Shown here: positions 43,841 to 52,442 of the stretch, in pieces | How the letters are laid out: each line of letters opens with the position of its first letter | Position numbering within the stretch: position 1 is the first letter of the stretch | Made by a program: the position numbers and the translations under genes | Notes under the pieces: model-generated | Told to the model about the DNA's origin: nothing | The model's input: only the letters and a program-made list of their open reading frames with translations | Database searches by the model: none | Source: Mesoflavibacter zeaxanthinifaciens DSM 18436 | GTDB lineage: Bacteria; Bacteroidota; Bacteroidia; Flavobacteriales; Flavobacteriaceae | Direction of reading: 5' to 3' | DNA: 64,000 nucleotides | Assembly (NCBI RefSeq): GCF_000422365.1 | Contig: NZ_AULQ01000012.1 | Location: 21,572 to 85,571, forward strand

Positions 43841-43880
43841 GACATTTTGACATTTTATTATTAATGGCAGTACTTTTGCC
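43841..43880 (+). promoter_or_regulatory. Sigma-54-like promoter and repeat upstream of grpE
   Basis: TGGCAG-N5-TTGC (43865-43879) keeps the sigma-54 GG-N10-GC spacing (GG 43866-43867, GC 43878-43879). Just upstream is a tandem GACATTTT GACATTTT (43841-43856). The same stretch also contains TACTTTTG (43871-43878), a normal TAnnTTTG -7 element with a TTG at 43847-43849, so either sigma factor could act. Confidence 0.5.
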
Positions 43881-43913
43881 AACTATTGTAAAGTATTTTA
43901 AAGCAAGTACAAC

Positions 43914-44471
43914 ATGAGCAAAAACAATAAAGAAGAAAAGCATATAGATGATGAAGCTATAAAAGCTTCACAACAAGCAGAAACTGATACAGCAACAGAA
44001 CAAACAACAGAAGAAGTTACTGTAGAAGAGCAGTTAAAAGAGCAAGTACAGCAGGAAAAAGAGAAATATTTACGTCTTTTTGCAGAGTTTGAAAACTATA
44101 AAAAACGTACTTCTAGAGAGCGTATAGAATTATTTCAAACTGCTAGTAAAGATGTAATGGTTGCAATGCTACCTGTTTTAGATGATTTTGAACGCGCTTT
44201 GTTACATATAGAAGAAGACAAAGAGGCAGAAGAGTTAAGAAAAGGTGTCTTATTAATTTATAACAAATTAATACAAACACTTCAGCAAAAAGGTTTAGCT
44301 AAAATAGAAGTAGAGAAAGGCGATAAATTTGATTCAGATCACCATGAAGCTGTTACACAAATACCAGCACCAACAGATGATCTAAAAGGAAAAATTGTAG
44401 ACGTTATAGAAAAAGGCTACAAATTAGGAGAAACTGTAATACGTTTTCCTAAGGTAGTTATAGGTCAGTAA
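43914..44471 (+). CDS. grpE: Nucleotide exchange factor GrpE
   Basis: 185 residues. An acidic, Gln/Thr-rich N-terminal stretch, a long coiled coil (about 40-95, EKYLRLFAEFENYKKRTSRERIELFQ) and the C-terminal beta domain with HHEAVTQIPAPTDDLKGKIVDVIEKGYKLGETVIRFPKVVIG. It releases ADP from DnaK. Operon with dnaJ 44 bases downstream; dnaK lies elsewhere. Confidence 0.95.
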   Translation: MSKNNKEEKHIDDEAIKASQQAETDTATEQTTEEVTVEEQLKEQVQQEKEKYLRLFAEFENYKKRTSRERIELFQTASKDVMVAMLPVLDDFERALLHIEEDKEAEELRKGVLLIYNKLIQTLQQKGLAKIEVEKGDKFDSDHHEAVTQIPAPTDDLKGKIVDVIEKGYKLGETVIRFPKVVIGQ

Positions 44472-44515
44472 AAATATAAAACGCTAAAAGCAAACAGCTA
44501 AAAGCAAAATAGAAT

Positions 44516-45640
44516 ATGGCAAAAAGAGATTATTACGAAATATTAGGTATAGATAAATCTGCATCACAAGCCGAAATAAAAAAGGCTTATCGTAAGCAGG
44601 CAATAAAATACCATCCAGATAAAAACCCTGATAATGCAGAAGCAGAAGCTAAATTTAAAGAAGCAGCCGAAGCTTATGAAGTGCTAAGTGACGAGAATAA
44701 AAAAGCGCGTTATGATCAATTTGGTCATCAAGCTTTTGAAGGCGCTGGTGGTTTTGGCGGTGGCGGCATGAATATGGACGACATCTTTAGCCAATTTGGA
44801 GATATTTTTGGCGGTGCTTTTGGTGGCGGCGGATTCTCTGGTTTTGGTGGTGGCTTTGGTGGCGGACAACGTCGTGTTAAAGGAAGTAACCTTCGTGTAA
44901 GATTAAAGCTTACCTTAGAAGAAATAGCTAATGGTGTAGAGAAAAAAATAAAAGTAAAACGTAAAGTTCAAGCACCAGGAACCACCTATAAAACTTGTAC
45001 AACATGTAACGGTACAGGACAAGTAACAAGAGTTACTAATACCATTTTAGGACGTATGCAAACATCCGCGCCGTGTAATACTTGCGGTGGCGCAGGACAG
45101 ATTATAGATAAAAAACCAAACGATGCAGATGCACAAGGGTTAATCATAAAAGAAGAAACTATACCAGTTAATATTCCTGCAGGAGTTGTAGATGGTATGC
45201 AACTTAAAGTGTCAGGAAAAGGTAACGAAGCGCCAGGTAATGGTGTTTCTGGTGATTTATTAGTAGCAATAGAAGAGCTAGAACACGACAATCTACAACG
45301 TGAAGGAGATAACTTACATTACGATTTATATGTAAGTCTACCAGATGCTATATTAGGTACATCTAAAGAAATTGATACCGTAACAGGTAAAGTAAGAATT
45401 AAAATAGAAGCAGGTGTACAATCTGGTAAAATTTTACGCTTACGCGGAAAAGGTATACCAAGTATAAACGGTTACGGTAAAGGAGATTTATTAGTACACG
45501 TAAATGTTTGGACACCAAAAACTTTAAGTAAATCTCAAAAAGAATTTTTTGAAAGCATGAGAGAAGATGACCATTTTACTCCAAAACCAGAAAGAGGAGA
45601 TAAGTCATTTTTCGAGAAAGTAAAAGATATGTTTTCCTAA
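44516..45640 (+). CDS. dnaJ: Chaperone DnaJ with two instead of four zinc motifs
   Basis: 374 residues. J domain 4-68 with HPD at 33-35, Gly/Phe-rich linker about 74-118, then a shortened cysteine region: only CTTCNGTG (161-168) and CNTCGGAG (187-194), where canonical DnaJ has four CxxCxGxG motifs. The client-binding domains follow ([43 protein letters not shown]). One zinc centre can form, the other is lost. The same form is, to my knowledge, common in Flavobacteriia. Stimulates DnaK. Confidence 0.94.
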   Translation: MAKRDYYEILGIDKSASQAEIKKAYRKQAIKYHPDKNPDNAEAEAKFKEAAEAYEVLSDENKKARYDQFGHQAFEGAGGFGGGGMNMDDIFSQFGDIFGGAFGGGGFSGFGGGFGGGQRRVKGSNLRVRLKLTLEEIANGVEKKIKVKRKVQAPGTTYKTCTTCNGTGQVTRVTNTILGRMQTSAPCNTCGGAGQIIDKKPNDADAQGLIIKEETIPVNIPAGVVDGMQLKVSGKGNEAPGNGVSGDLLVAIEELEHDNLQREGDNLHYDLYVSLPDAILGTSKEIDTVTGKVRIKIEAGVQSGKILRLRGKGIPSINGYGKGDLLVHVNVWTPKTLSKSQKEFFESMREDDHFTPKPERGDKSFFEKVKDMFS

Positions 45641-45660
45641 ATAACACATAAACAAAACAT

Positions 45661-45690
45661 AAAAGTCTGCTAAAAGCAGACTTTTTGTTT
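45661..45690 (+). terminator. Terminator of grpE-dnaJ
   Basis: AGTCTGCT (45664-45671) / AGCAGACT (45675-45682) followed by TTTT. Confidence 0.88.
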
Positions 45691-45731
45691 AACTATTTAT
45701 GTCAATTTATATCTGTTTTAATAAAAAATAG

Positions 45732-45739
45732 TATATTTG
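45732..45739 (+). promoter_or_regulatory. -7 element of the candidate small RNA
   Basis: TATATTTG, a full match to TAnnTTTG, 6 bases before the first hairpin of the candidate RNA. No good -33 TTG is seen. Confidence 0.5.
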
Positions 45740-45744
45740 ATTTA

Positions 45745-45830
45745 TCGTTGGATTAAACCAACGGTAATTTTTCTTTTTCATAGCAATTTTTTCCCATCCT
45801 TTATCTTTTTAAAGGGTGGGTTTTGTTTTT
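45745..45830 (+). ncRNA. Candidate small RNA between dnaJ and the ABC transporter
   Basis: After the -7 element comes a hairpin CGTTGG-attaaa-CCAACG (45746-45763), a U-rich single strand, and a terminator CCCATCCTTT (45793-45802) / AAAGGGTGGG (45811-45820) with a T run to 45830. One terminator pair is G-U only on the plus strand, so a plus-strand RNA of about 85 nt is favoured. It fills most of a 319-bp gap without genes; the remainder (45831-45914) shows nothing else clear. No family recognised. Confidence 0.55.
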
Positions 45831-45914
45831 TATGCCTTATCTAATATGTTGTTTAAGCTTTTAAGTTAAAAATACACTAATCAGCAGTGTTACTTTTTTA
45901 ACATTTTCTATATT

Positions 45915-45922
45915 TACATTTG
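45915..45922 (+). promoter_or_regulatory. -7 element of the ABC transporter operon
   Basis: TACATTTG, full TAnnTTTG match, 37 bases before the ATG at 45960. Confidence 0.5.
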
Positions 45923-45959
45923 TGTGTAAAGCACTAACTAATCAATTTTAAACAATAAT

Positions 45960-46883
45960 ATGAGTAACTTATTAGAAGTCCAATCGGTTTCTAAAAAATT
46001 TGGAGATTTTACGGCATTAAATAATGTATCTATAGCTGTACCTAAAGGAAGTATTTTTGGATTACTTGGTCCAAACGGAGCAGGAAAAACTACTTTAATT
46101 AGAATAGTTAACCAAATTACAATGCCAGATACTGGACAAGTTTTTTTAGATGGCGAAACATTAAAAAATCACCATATAAAAGATATTGGTTACTTACCTG
46201 AAGAGCGTGGTTTATATAAGTCTATGAAAGTTGGTGAGCAAGCATTATACCTTGCGCAGTTAAAAGGAATGGATAAATCTGAAGCCAAAAAACGTCTTAA
46301 AATGTGGTTTGAAAGGTTAGAAATAGGCGATTGGTGGAACAAAAAAATTCAAGAGTTATCTAAAGGTATGGCGCAAAAAATTCAGTTTGTTGTTACTGTA
46401 TTACATGAGCCAAAACTATTGATTTTTGACGAGCCATTTTCAGGATTTGATCCAATAAATGCCAACTTAATAAAAGATGAAATTTTAAGGTTAAGAGACG
46501 AAGGTGCTACGGTAATATTCTCTACACATCGTATGGAATCTGTGGAAGAATTATGTGATCATATAGCTTTGTTAAACAAATCAAACAAAATTTTGGATGG
46601 TAATTTAATGGATGTAAAACGCCAATACAAAACCAATACTTTTGAAATTGGTATCAATCCAAAACAAGACAATTTAGAACAAGAGTTAGCACAAAAATTT
46701 AGCATCACACCAGCAAGTTTTAAAACATTAGGAAACGATTTAAAACTAAATATTAAACTTTCAGAAAACGAAACAGCTAACGATTTGCTAAACTATTTAA
46801 CCACAAAGGGACAAGTTTCTCATTTTGTAGAAATAATCCCAAGTGCAAACGACATATTTATTCAAACGGTTAAGAATAACTAA
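45960..46883 (+). CDS. ABC transporter ATP-binding protein (NatA-like)
   Basis: 307 residues. Walker A GPNGAGKTT (about 38-46), Q-loop region, signature LSKGMAQK (about 135-142), Walker B LLIFDEPFSGFDP, and the H-loop STHRM. The C-terminal ~75 residues form a DUF4162-like domain seen in NatA/drug-export ATPases. It pairs with the permease that starts 2 bases after its stop; together they resemble Na+ or small-molecule exporters of the NatAB type. Substrate unknown. Confidence 0.93.
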   Translation: MSNLLEVQSVSKKFGDFTALNNVSIAVPKGSIFGLLGPNGAGKTTLIRIVNQITMPDTGQVFLDGETLKNHHIKDIGYLPEERGLYKSMKVGEQALYLAQLKGMDKSEAKKRLKMWFERLEIGDWWNKKIQELSKGMAQKIQFVVTVLHEPKLLIFDEPFSGFDPINANLIKDEILRLRDEGATVIFSTHRMESVEELCDHIALLNKSNKILDGNLMDVKRQYKTNTFEIGINPKQDNLEQELAQKFSITPASFKTLGNDLKLNIKLSENETANDLLNYLTTKGQVSHFVEIIPSANDIFIQTVKNN

Positions 46884-46885
46884 TT

Positions 46886-48199
46886 ATGAACCATCTTCCA
46901 CTTATTATAAAAAGAGAATATTTAAATAAAGTTAAAAACAAAGCGTTTTTAATTATGACTATTTTAAGTCCGCTAATTTTTATAGCACTTATAGCAGTTG
47001 TTGCGTATTTATCGCAGTTAAATAATGACTCACAAAGACAAATTTCAGTATTGGATGAATCTGGTTATTTAACTGGAGTTTTTAAAGACTCTGAAAGTAT
47101 AAAATATAATATCTTAACAGATAAAAATCTTGAAAATGCAAAGCAAATTGTAAAAGAAGCAGATAATTACGGTTTGCTTCATATTAAAAAGATGAATAGT
47201 CTATCTGAAGCTAAAAATAGTGTCGAGTTTTATTCTGAAGAAACGCCATCTTTATCATTAATTTCAGATTTAGAAAAACTTATTGAAATCGAATTAACTC
47301 ATAAAAATCTTGCCGAAAAAAATATAGACACAAAGTTAATTGATGATTCAAAAATTAATATTGATATAACTCAGGAAAACTTTTCAGGAGAGAAAACTTC
47401 AAAATTTGATAGTGTTGTTAAATTAGCATTTGGTGGTGCAGCAGGATATTTGCTTTTTATGTTTATTATTATTTATGGTAATATGATTATGCGTAGTGTT
47501 ATTGAAGAAAAAACTAGCCGAATTATAGAGGTTATCATTTCGTCAGTAAAACCAATACAATTAATGCTTGGTAAGATTATAGGTACCTCTTTAGCCGGAA
47601 TTACACAGTTTATAATTTGGTTAATTTTAGGAGGTGTTTTAATGGTTGTTGTTACAGCTATATTTGGTATTGATATGACACAAATCCAATCACCACAGCA
47701 ACAAATGATGCAGCAAGCAATGACCGATCCAGATGCAGCAGAAAAAGCACAAATTATATTTTCGGCATTTTTTAATTTACCTTTAGCCAACTTGATTATA
47801 GCTTTTTTACTGTTCTTTATTAGTGGTTATTTGCTATATAGTTCTTTATATGCAGCAATTGGAGCAGCAGTAGATAACGAGACAGATACACAACAATTTA
47901 TGTTGCCAATACTAATGCCATTAATTTTGGCTGTTTATGTTGGTATGTTTACAGTGATAGAAGATCCTCACGGTACAGTAAGTACTGTTTTTTCATTTAT
48001 ACCATTTACATCTCCTGTAGTTATGTTAATGCGTATTCCTTTCGGTGTACCGTTATGGCAACAAATAGTATCTTTATTATTATTAGTAGGTACCTTTTTA
48101 TTTACAGTTTGGTTTGCTGCAAAAATATATAGAGTAGGTATTTTGATGTATGGTAAAAAACCTAGCTATAAAGAACTAATTAAATGGATTAAATACTAA
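46886..48199 (+). CDS. ABC transporter permease (NatB-like, ABC-2 type)
   Basis: 437 residues. One N-terminal membrane helix (KAFLIMTILSPLIFIALIAVVAYL), a ~150-residue extracytoplasmic domain, then five or six helices in the C-terminal half with the ABC-2 block YGNMIMRSVIEEKTSRIIEVIISSVKPIQLMLGKIIG. This is the NatB/YhaP-type exporter permease. Its stop overlaps the MscS start (TAATG), so translation is coupled. Confidence 0.9.
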   Translation: MNHLPLIIKREYLNKVKNKAFLIMTILSPLIFIALIAVVAYLSQLNNDSQRQISVLDESGYLTGVFKDSESIKYNILTDKNLENAKQIVKEADNYGLLHIKKMNSLSEAKNSVEFYSEETPSLSLISDLEKLIEIELTHKNLAEKNIDTKLIDDSKINIDITQENFSGEKTSKFDSVVKLAFGGAAGYLLFMFIIIYGNMIMRSVIEEKTSRIIEVIISSVKPIQLMLGKIIGTSLAGITQFIIWLILGGVLMVVVTAIFGIDMTQIQSPQQQMMQQAMTDPDAAEKAQIIFSAFFNLPLANLIIAFLLFFISGYLLYSSLYAAIGAAVDNETDTQQFMLPILMPLILAVYVGMFTVIEDPHGTVSTVFSFIPFTSPVVMLMRIPFGVPLWQQIVSLLLLVGTFLFTVWFAAKIYRVGILMYGKKPSYKELIKWIKY

Positions 48200-49107
48200 T
48201 GCAAGGTAAGGTAGAAGAAAAAATAGAACAAATTGAAGACGTTATTGTAGAAAGCTCTATGTGGGAAAAACTTAATGAGTTTTTAAACTTACATGTAGAT
48301 TTTACTGAAGAAATCTCTGTATCTATAAAAGATTTATTAGTCATCAGTTTTGTTATTTTTATCACTACAGTAGTACTAAGAATAGTATTTAAGATATTAA
48401 CAAAACGCTTACCCGAACATGATAAAGGAAAATTTTCGGTGGTTTATGGGTATTTTAGATGGCTTATTTATGTCATTATATTATTAATAACGTTAAATGC
48501 AATTGGTGTAAACGTTACCGCTGTTTTTGCTGCATCTGCTGCACTTTTAATAGGTATTGGTTTAGCGTTGCAAACTTTTTTTCAGGATATAATTTCTGGT
48601 GTTTTTATTTTGATAGACCAATCTGCACATGTCGGTGATATTATTGAAATAGACGGTAAAGTTGGGCGTGTTGAAGAAGTTAAATTGCGTACCACAAGAG
48701 CTGTAACTATTGACAATAAAGTGTTAATTATACCTAATCATTTATACTTAACTAATAGTTTATATAATTGGACGCAAAACGGAACTACAACAAGAGAAAG
48801 CGTATCTGTTGGCGTTGCTTATGGAAGTGATGTAGAATTAGTTAAAAAGCTCTTACTTCAGGCAGCAAAAGAGCATCCTAAAGTATTAAAATTTCCTCCT
48901 CCATTAGTTTTATTTACAGATTTTGCAGACAGCTCACTTAATTTTAAACTAGTCTTTACACTTAACGATAGCTTTACAGCTGCAATACCGCAAAGCGAAA
49001 TAAGATTTAAAATCAATAAATTATTTAAAGATAACAATATAAGTATTCCTTTCCCTCAAAGAGATGTTCATATTATAAAAGACTCACATGAAGAAAATCC
49101 AAACTAA
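48199..49107 (+). CDS. MscS family mechanosensitive ion channel
   Basis: 302 residues: charged N-terminal helix, membrane segments at about 46-70, 88-108 and the pore helix near 113-140 (AVFAASAALLIGIGLALQTFFQDIISGVFI), followed by the beta domain VGDIIEIDGKVGRVEEVKLRTTRAVTIDNKVLIIPN and the C-terminal alpha/beta cap. It opens on membrane tension to release solutes. Overlaps the upstream permease by one base and the downstream outer-membrane protein gene by 20 bases. Confidence 0.93.
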   Translation: MQGKVEEKIEQIEDVIVESSMWEKLNEFLNLHVDFTEEISVSIKDLLVISFVIFITTVVLRIVFKILTKRLPEHDKGKFSVVYGYFRWLIYVIILLITLNAIGVNVTAVFAASAALLIGIGLALQTFFQDIISGVFILIDQSAHVGDIIEIDGKVGRVEEVKLRTTRAVTIDNKVLIIPNHLYLTNSLYNWTQNGTTTRESVSVGVAYGSDVELVKKLLLQAAKEHPKVLKFPPPLVLFTDFADSSLNFKLVFTLNDSFTAAIPQSEIRFKINKLFKDNNISIPFPQRDVHIIKDSHEENPN

Positions 49108-49969
49108 AATATTATTAACCTTATTGCTATTTAGCTTTTGTTTTTCGGCATCAGCACAATTAACAGATTTAGCACGGTTAGAGTATTCTTTTATTCCTAA
49201 TGGAAAATCTGAAGATCAATACACGCGTCTTAGAGCGTTGCTAAACTTTCCTGTTAAAACTAAAGAAGATTCATATTTAATTTTTGGAGGAGAATACAAC
49301 AGAATTATCTTAAATCTAGAAGATAACTATCCCTTTGATACAGAACCTTTAAAGACCTTAAATGTAATAGATCTAAACATAGGCTACACGTTTAAATGGA
49401 ACGAAAATTGGCGTGTAGGTGCTAAAATAACACCAAGAATAGCTTCTACACTAACCCAAAAAATAACATCAGACGATTTGTTTTTAAACGGAGGAGTATA
49501 CGCCATAAAGGATAGAAGAGATGCCGATATTAAAAGACCATATAGATTAATTTTAGGATTAACCTATAATACTACAGCAGGTATGCCTTTTCCATTACCA
49601 TTTGTAAATTATTTTAGACAAGTAAACGAAAATTGGTCTTTAAGTTTAGGTGTTCCAAAATCTAATGCTACTTATTATTTTAACGATAAACATTCTTTAG
49701 AAGCTTTTGTAGGTTTAGATGGTTATTTTGCGCATTTGCAAAGACCAACTAGTGTTTTAGGGAAGCAAGTAGATAACATTTCATTATCAGTAGCTGTACT
49801 TGGTCTAGGCTACGATTATAATTTTACAGATCATTTAGTTTTATACACCTATGCAGGTTGCACATTTATGATGAATAATGTATTAAGAGACAAAGATCGT
49901 AACGACGTATTTACATTAAACCAAACCAATACCTTTTATTTAAGAACCGGATTAAAATTTAAAATATAA
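49088..49969 (+). CDS. DUF6268 family outer-membrane beta-barrel protein
   Basis: 293 residues with a signal peptide (about 1-24, ending ASAQ). The mature chain alternates polar and hydrophobic residues in barrel strands (LARLEYSFIPNG, LIFGGEYNRIILN, VIDLNIGYTFKWNENWRVGAKITP, NWSLSLGVPKSNATY) and ends in the aromatic-hydrophobic GLKFKI. Such DUF6268 proteins are unassigned. Its start lies inside the MscS gene and its stop overlaps the regulator gene by one base, so all five genes form one tightly coupled operon. Confidence 0.78.
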   Translation: MKKIQTKILLTLLLFSFCFSASAQLTDLARLEYSFIPNGKSEDQYTRLRALLNFPVKTKEDSYLIFGGEYNRIILNLEDNYPFDTEPLKTLNVIDLNIGYTFKWNENWRVGAKITPRIASTLTQKITSDDLFLNGGVYAIKDRRDADIKRPYRLILGLTYNTTAGMPFPLPFVNYFRQVNENWSLSLGVPKSNATYYFNDKHSLEAFVGLDGYFAHLQRPTSVLGKQVDNISLSVAVLGLGYDYNFTDHLVLYTYAGCTFMMNNVLRDKDRNDVFTLNQTNTFYLRTGLKFKI

Positions 49970-51132
49970 TGTCAAAAATATTAGTAATAGAAGATGAAGC
50001 TGCAATTAGAAGAGTTTTAGTAAAAATACTTTCTGAAGAAAACAGCAAATATCAAGTTGAAGAAGCAGAAGACGGATTAGCCGGTATAGAAAAAATAAAA
50101 AAAGAAGATTACGATTTAATACTTTGCGATATCAAAATGCCAAAAATGGATGGTGTTGAGGTTTTAGAAGCAGTAAAAAAAATAAAACCAGAAATACCAA
50201 TGGTAATGATTTCTGGTCACGGAGATTTAGATACCGCAGTAAATACAATGCGTTTAGGTGCGTTTGACTATATCTCAAAACCGCCAGACTTAAACCGATT
50301 ACTAAATACTGTTCGTAATGCGTTAGACCGAAAAGAATTAGTTATAGAAAACAAAATTCTTAAAAAGAAAGTCAGCAAAAAATACGAAATGATTGGAGAA
50401 AGCGACGCCATATCTCAAATCAAAGAGATAATAGATAAAGTAGCACCAACAGATGCAAGAGTTTTAATTACAGGACCAAACGGAACAGGAAAAGAGCTTG
50501 TAGCACATTGGTTACATCAAAAAAGCCAACGTAGTAAAGGACCAATGATAGAGGTTAACTGTGCTGCAATACCTTCAGAATTAATAGAAAGTGAATTATT
50601 TGGACACGTAAAAGGCGCTTTTACAAGTGCGAATAAAGACCGTGCAGGAAAATTTGAAGCAGCAAACGGCGGAACTATTTTTTTAGATGAAATAGGCGAT
50701 ATGTCTCTCTCTGCTCAAGCAAAAGTATTACGCGCATTGCAAGAAAGTCGTATACAACGTGTAGGTAGCGATAAGGATATAAAAGTAGATGTACGTGTTG
50801 TAGCAGCAACTAATAAAGATTTAAAAAAAGAAATTGAAGACGGTAAGTTTCGTGAGGATTTATACCACAGGTTAGCAGTAATTTTAGTTAAAGTTCCTGC
50901 TTTAAATGAAAGAAGAGAAGACATACCTTTGCTTATTAGTCATTTTTCTAAAAAAATAGCAGAAGAACAAGGTACAGCACAAAAATCATTTTCAGAAAAG
51001 GCGATTAAGTTACTTCAAGAATATGATTGGACTGGGAATATACGAGAGCTAAGAAATGTCGTAGAACGTTTACTTATTTTAGGAGAAAAAGAAGTTAGCG
51101 AAAAAGATGTGAAGTTATTTGCTAGTAAATAA
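49969..51132 (+). CDS. NtrC-type sigma-54 response regulator lacking the HTH domain
   Basis: 387 residues. Receiver domain 1-118 with phospho-acceptor Asp54 (ILCDIKMPK), Lys near 104, then a sigma-54 AAA+ domain at about 138-378: P-loop GPNGTGKE (169-176), GAFTSA (216-221; the usual GAFTGA has Gly in place of Ser), Walker [11 protein letters not shown] (235-244). The chain stops just after the lid ([16 protein letters not shown]), with no Fis-type helix-turn-helix, about 60-80 residues short of NtrC. It may act from solution on sigma-54 promoters without enhancer DNA. No cognate histidine kinase is adjacent. Confidence 0.9.
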   Translation: MSKILVIEDEAAIRRVLVKILSEENSKYQVEEAEDGLAGIEKIKKEDYDLILCDIKMPKMDGVEVLEAVKKIKPEIPMVMISGHGDLDTAVNTMRLGAFDYISKPPDLNRLLNTVRNALDRKELVIENKILKKKVSKKYEMIGESDAISQIKEIIDKVAPTDARVLITGPNGTGKELVAHWLHQKSQRSKGPMIEVNCAAIPSELIESELFGHVKGAFTSANKDRAGKFEAANGGTIFLDEIGDMSLSAQAKVLRALQESRIQRVGSDKDIKVDVRVVAATNKDLKKEIEDGKFREDLYHRLAVILVKVPALNERREDIPLLISHFSKKIAEEQGTAQKSFSEKAIKLLQEYDWTGNIRELRNVVERLLILGEKEVSEKDVKLFASK

Positions 51133-51136
51133 AACT

Positions 51137-51170
51137 AAAAAACTCAATAAATATTATTGAGTTTTTTTAT
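51137..51170. terminator. Bidirectional terminator after the ABC-MscS-regulator operon
   Basis: AAAACTCAATAA (51139-51150) / TTATTGAGTTTT (51154-51165), A-run left and T-run right. It overlaps the last codon of the convergent gene. Confidence 0.88.
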
Positions 51171-52378
51171 AAGTAAAATTTATATCCAATACCAGTTTGT
51201 AAGTCTGGGTTATTGTTTAAAGTTAAATCTTGTTGCAAGTAAAAGTATGTTGTTGTTTTTCTTGAGAATGAATAAATAAAGCTCCAGTAATTATTGTTTT
51301 TATAGAGGTTTAATGCACCTTGTCCCCAAGATTTAAAAGCGTCTGGATGGCGTATGGGTATAATGTATTCAAATTCATCTTTTTTATTAAGACTAGTTTG
51401 AAGATAAAAGTTTGCACCAAAAGAATGCACAAAGTTTTTACTAGTTTTAAAACTGTACTCAACTGCGTTTTCTAGGTTAGCTATAAAATTATTGGTGCCA
51501 AATTCAAGGTTAGAGCTATTAAAGTCAATCAGTCCTTTTCTTAAGAAACCTAAGTTTAATCCTATATTAATTAGTCTTTTGTCGTTAATCTTAAAGGTTT
51601 TAACTCCGTTTGTAGATAGTCCAAAATCAATAGATTGATTGTGTTTAGAAAGGTTTGTACCCAAATGTGCGCCAACATTAAAAGCAAGCGTGTTGTTTTT
51701 AGATTTAAAGCTGTCAGGATAGTAATAGTAACTAGTTTCTATGCCAGTTGCAAAAAAATCTCCAGCATTAATATTCATATTATTACCGTTTCTGTCAGTA
51801 TAATTGATATTGGCTTGGTTTAACCCAAATACTTTTCTGTCAAATGGATCATCACCACCAGCAATATCTCTATGAAAATTCTCAATAAACTCATCACCGG
51901 TAAGTATTGTAAAAGGTGTTTTTCCTTTTGTTAGAAGATAAGTTCTAAATCCAATTTGTAACTCATGTTTTCTTGCTAATCTAAAATTTAAGTTAGCTTT
52001 AAAACCTTTAATTACGCCGTCATTAGAGATGTTAAAAGAGTCTTTTTCTATGGTGTTTTCATCAAATGCTCTATGAGCAAAATCCCAATCGTATTCTCTA
52101 ATTACTTCACGATCTGCTTCGTTTTTTGGAATGTATACTTTTAAAGGAGGACTCCAAACATTTCCACTTTCAACACTAATATTAAAAGATGTTTTTTTGG
52201 GAGCATTCATTTCAAAATGACCTTGCAAACGCATAAAAAACACACCAAAACTATGTGTAGAGAGTAGGTTAGGCTTATTAATATTTTCTTTACTAAAAAA
52301 TATGCTGTCCTTAGTTTGACTTACACCTAGTTGTACGATTAAAGCTAAAACTACAAAACAAAAAAAGCGTTGTATCAT
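51167..52378 (-). CDS. Probable outer-membrane beta-barrel protein
   Basis: 403 residues with a signal peptide (about 1-20, ending GVSQ). Many amphipathic strands: SFGVFFMRLQGHFEMNAP, FKANLNFRLARKHELQIGFRTYLL, LAFNVGAHLGTN, INIGLNLGFLRKG, FGANFYLQTSL, and a terminal TGIGYKFYL ending in an aromatic/hydrophobic residue. These features fit an outer-membrane barrel, but no family is recognised. Convergent with the regulator operon and divergent from ppk2. Confidence 0.7.
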   Translation of the reverse strand: MIQRFFCFVVLALIVQLGVSQTKDSIFFSKENINKPNLLSTHSFGVFFMRLQGHFEMNAPKKTSFNISVESGNVWSPPLKVYIPKNEADREVIREYDWDFAHRAFDENTIEKDSFNISNDGVIKGFKANLNFRLARKHELQIGFRTYLLTKGKTPFTILTGDEFIENFHRDIAGGDDPFDRKVFGLNQANINYTDRNGNNMNINAGDFFATGIETSYYYYPDSFKSKNNTLAFNVGAHLGTNLSKHNQSIDFGLSTNGVKTFKINDKRLINIGLNLGFLRKGLIDFNSSNLEFGTNNFIANLENAVEYSFKTSKNFVHSFGANFYLQTSLNKKDEFEYIIPIRHPDAFKSWGQGALNLYKNNNYWSFIYSFSRKTTTYFYLQQDLTLNNNPDLQTGIGYKFYL

Positions 52379-52442
52379 TGATGGTTTTTAATTGTAAACT
52401 ACAAAATCTTCTGTATATTTATTATCCAAACTTAAATTTAAG

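Noticed and set aside
44986..45291. 101-residue frame opposite dnaJ with many Cys
   Set aside because: The Cys come from the antisense of Gly/Thr-rich DnaJ codons; no start context.
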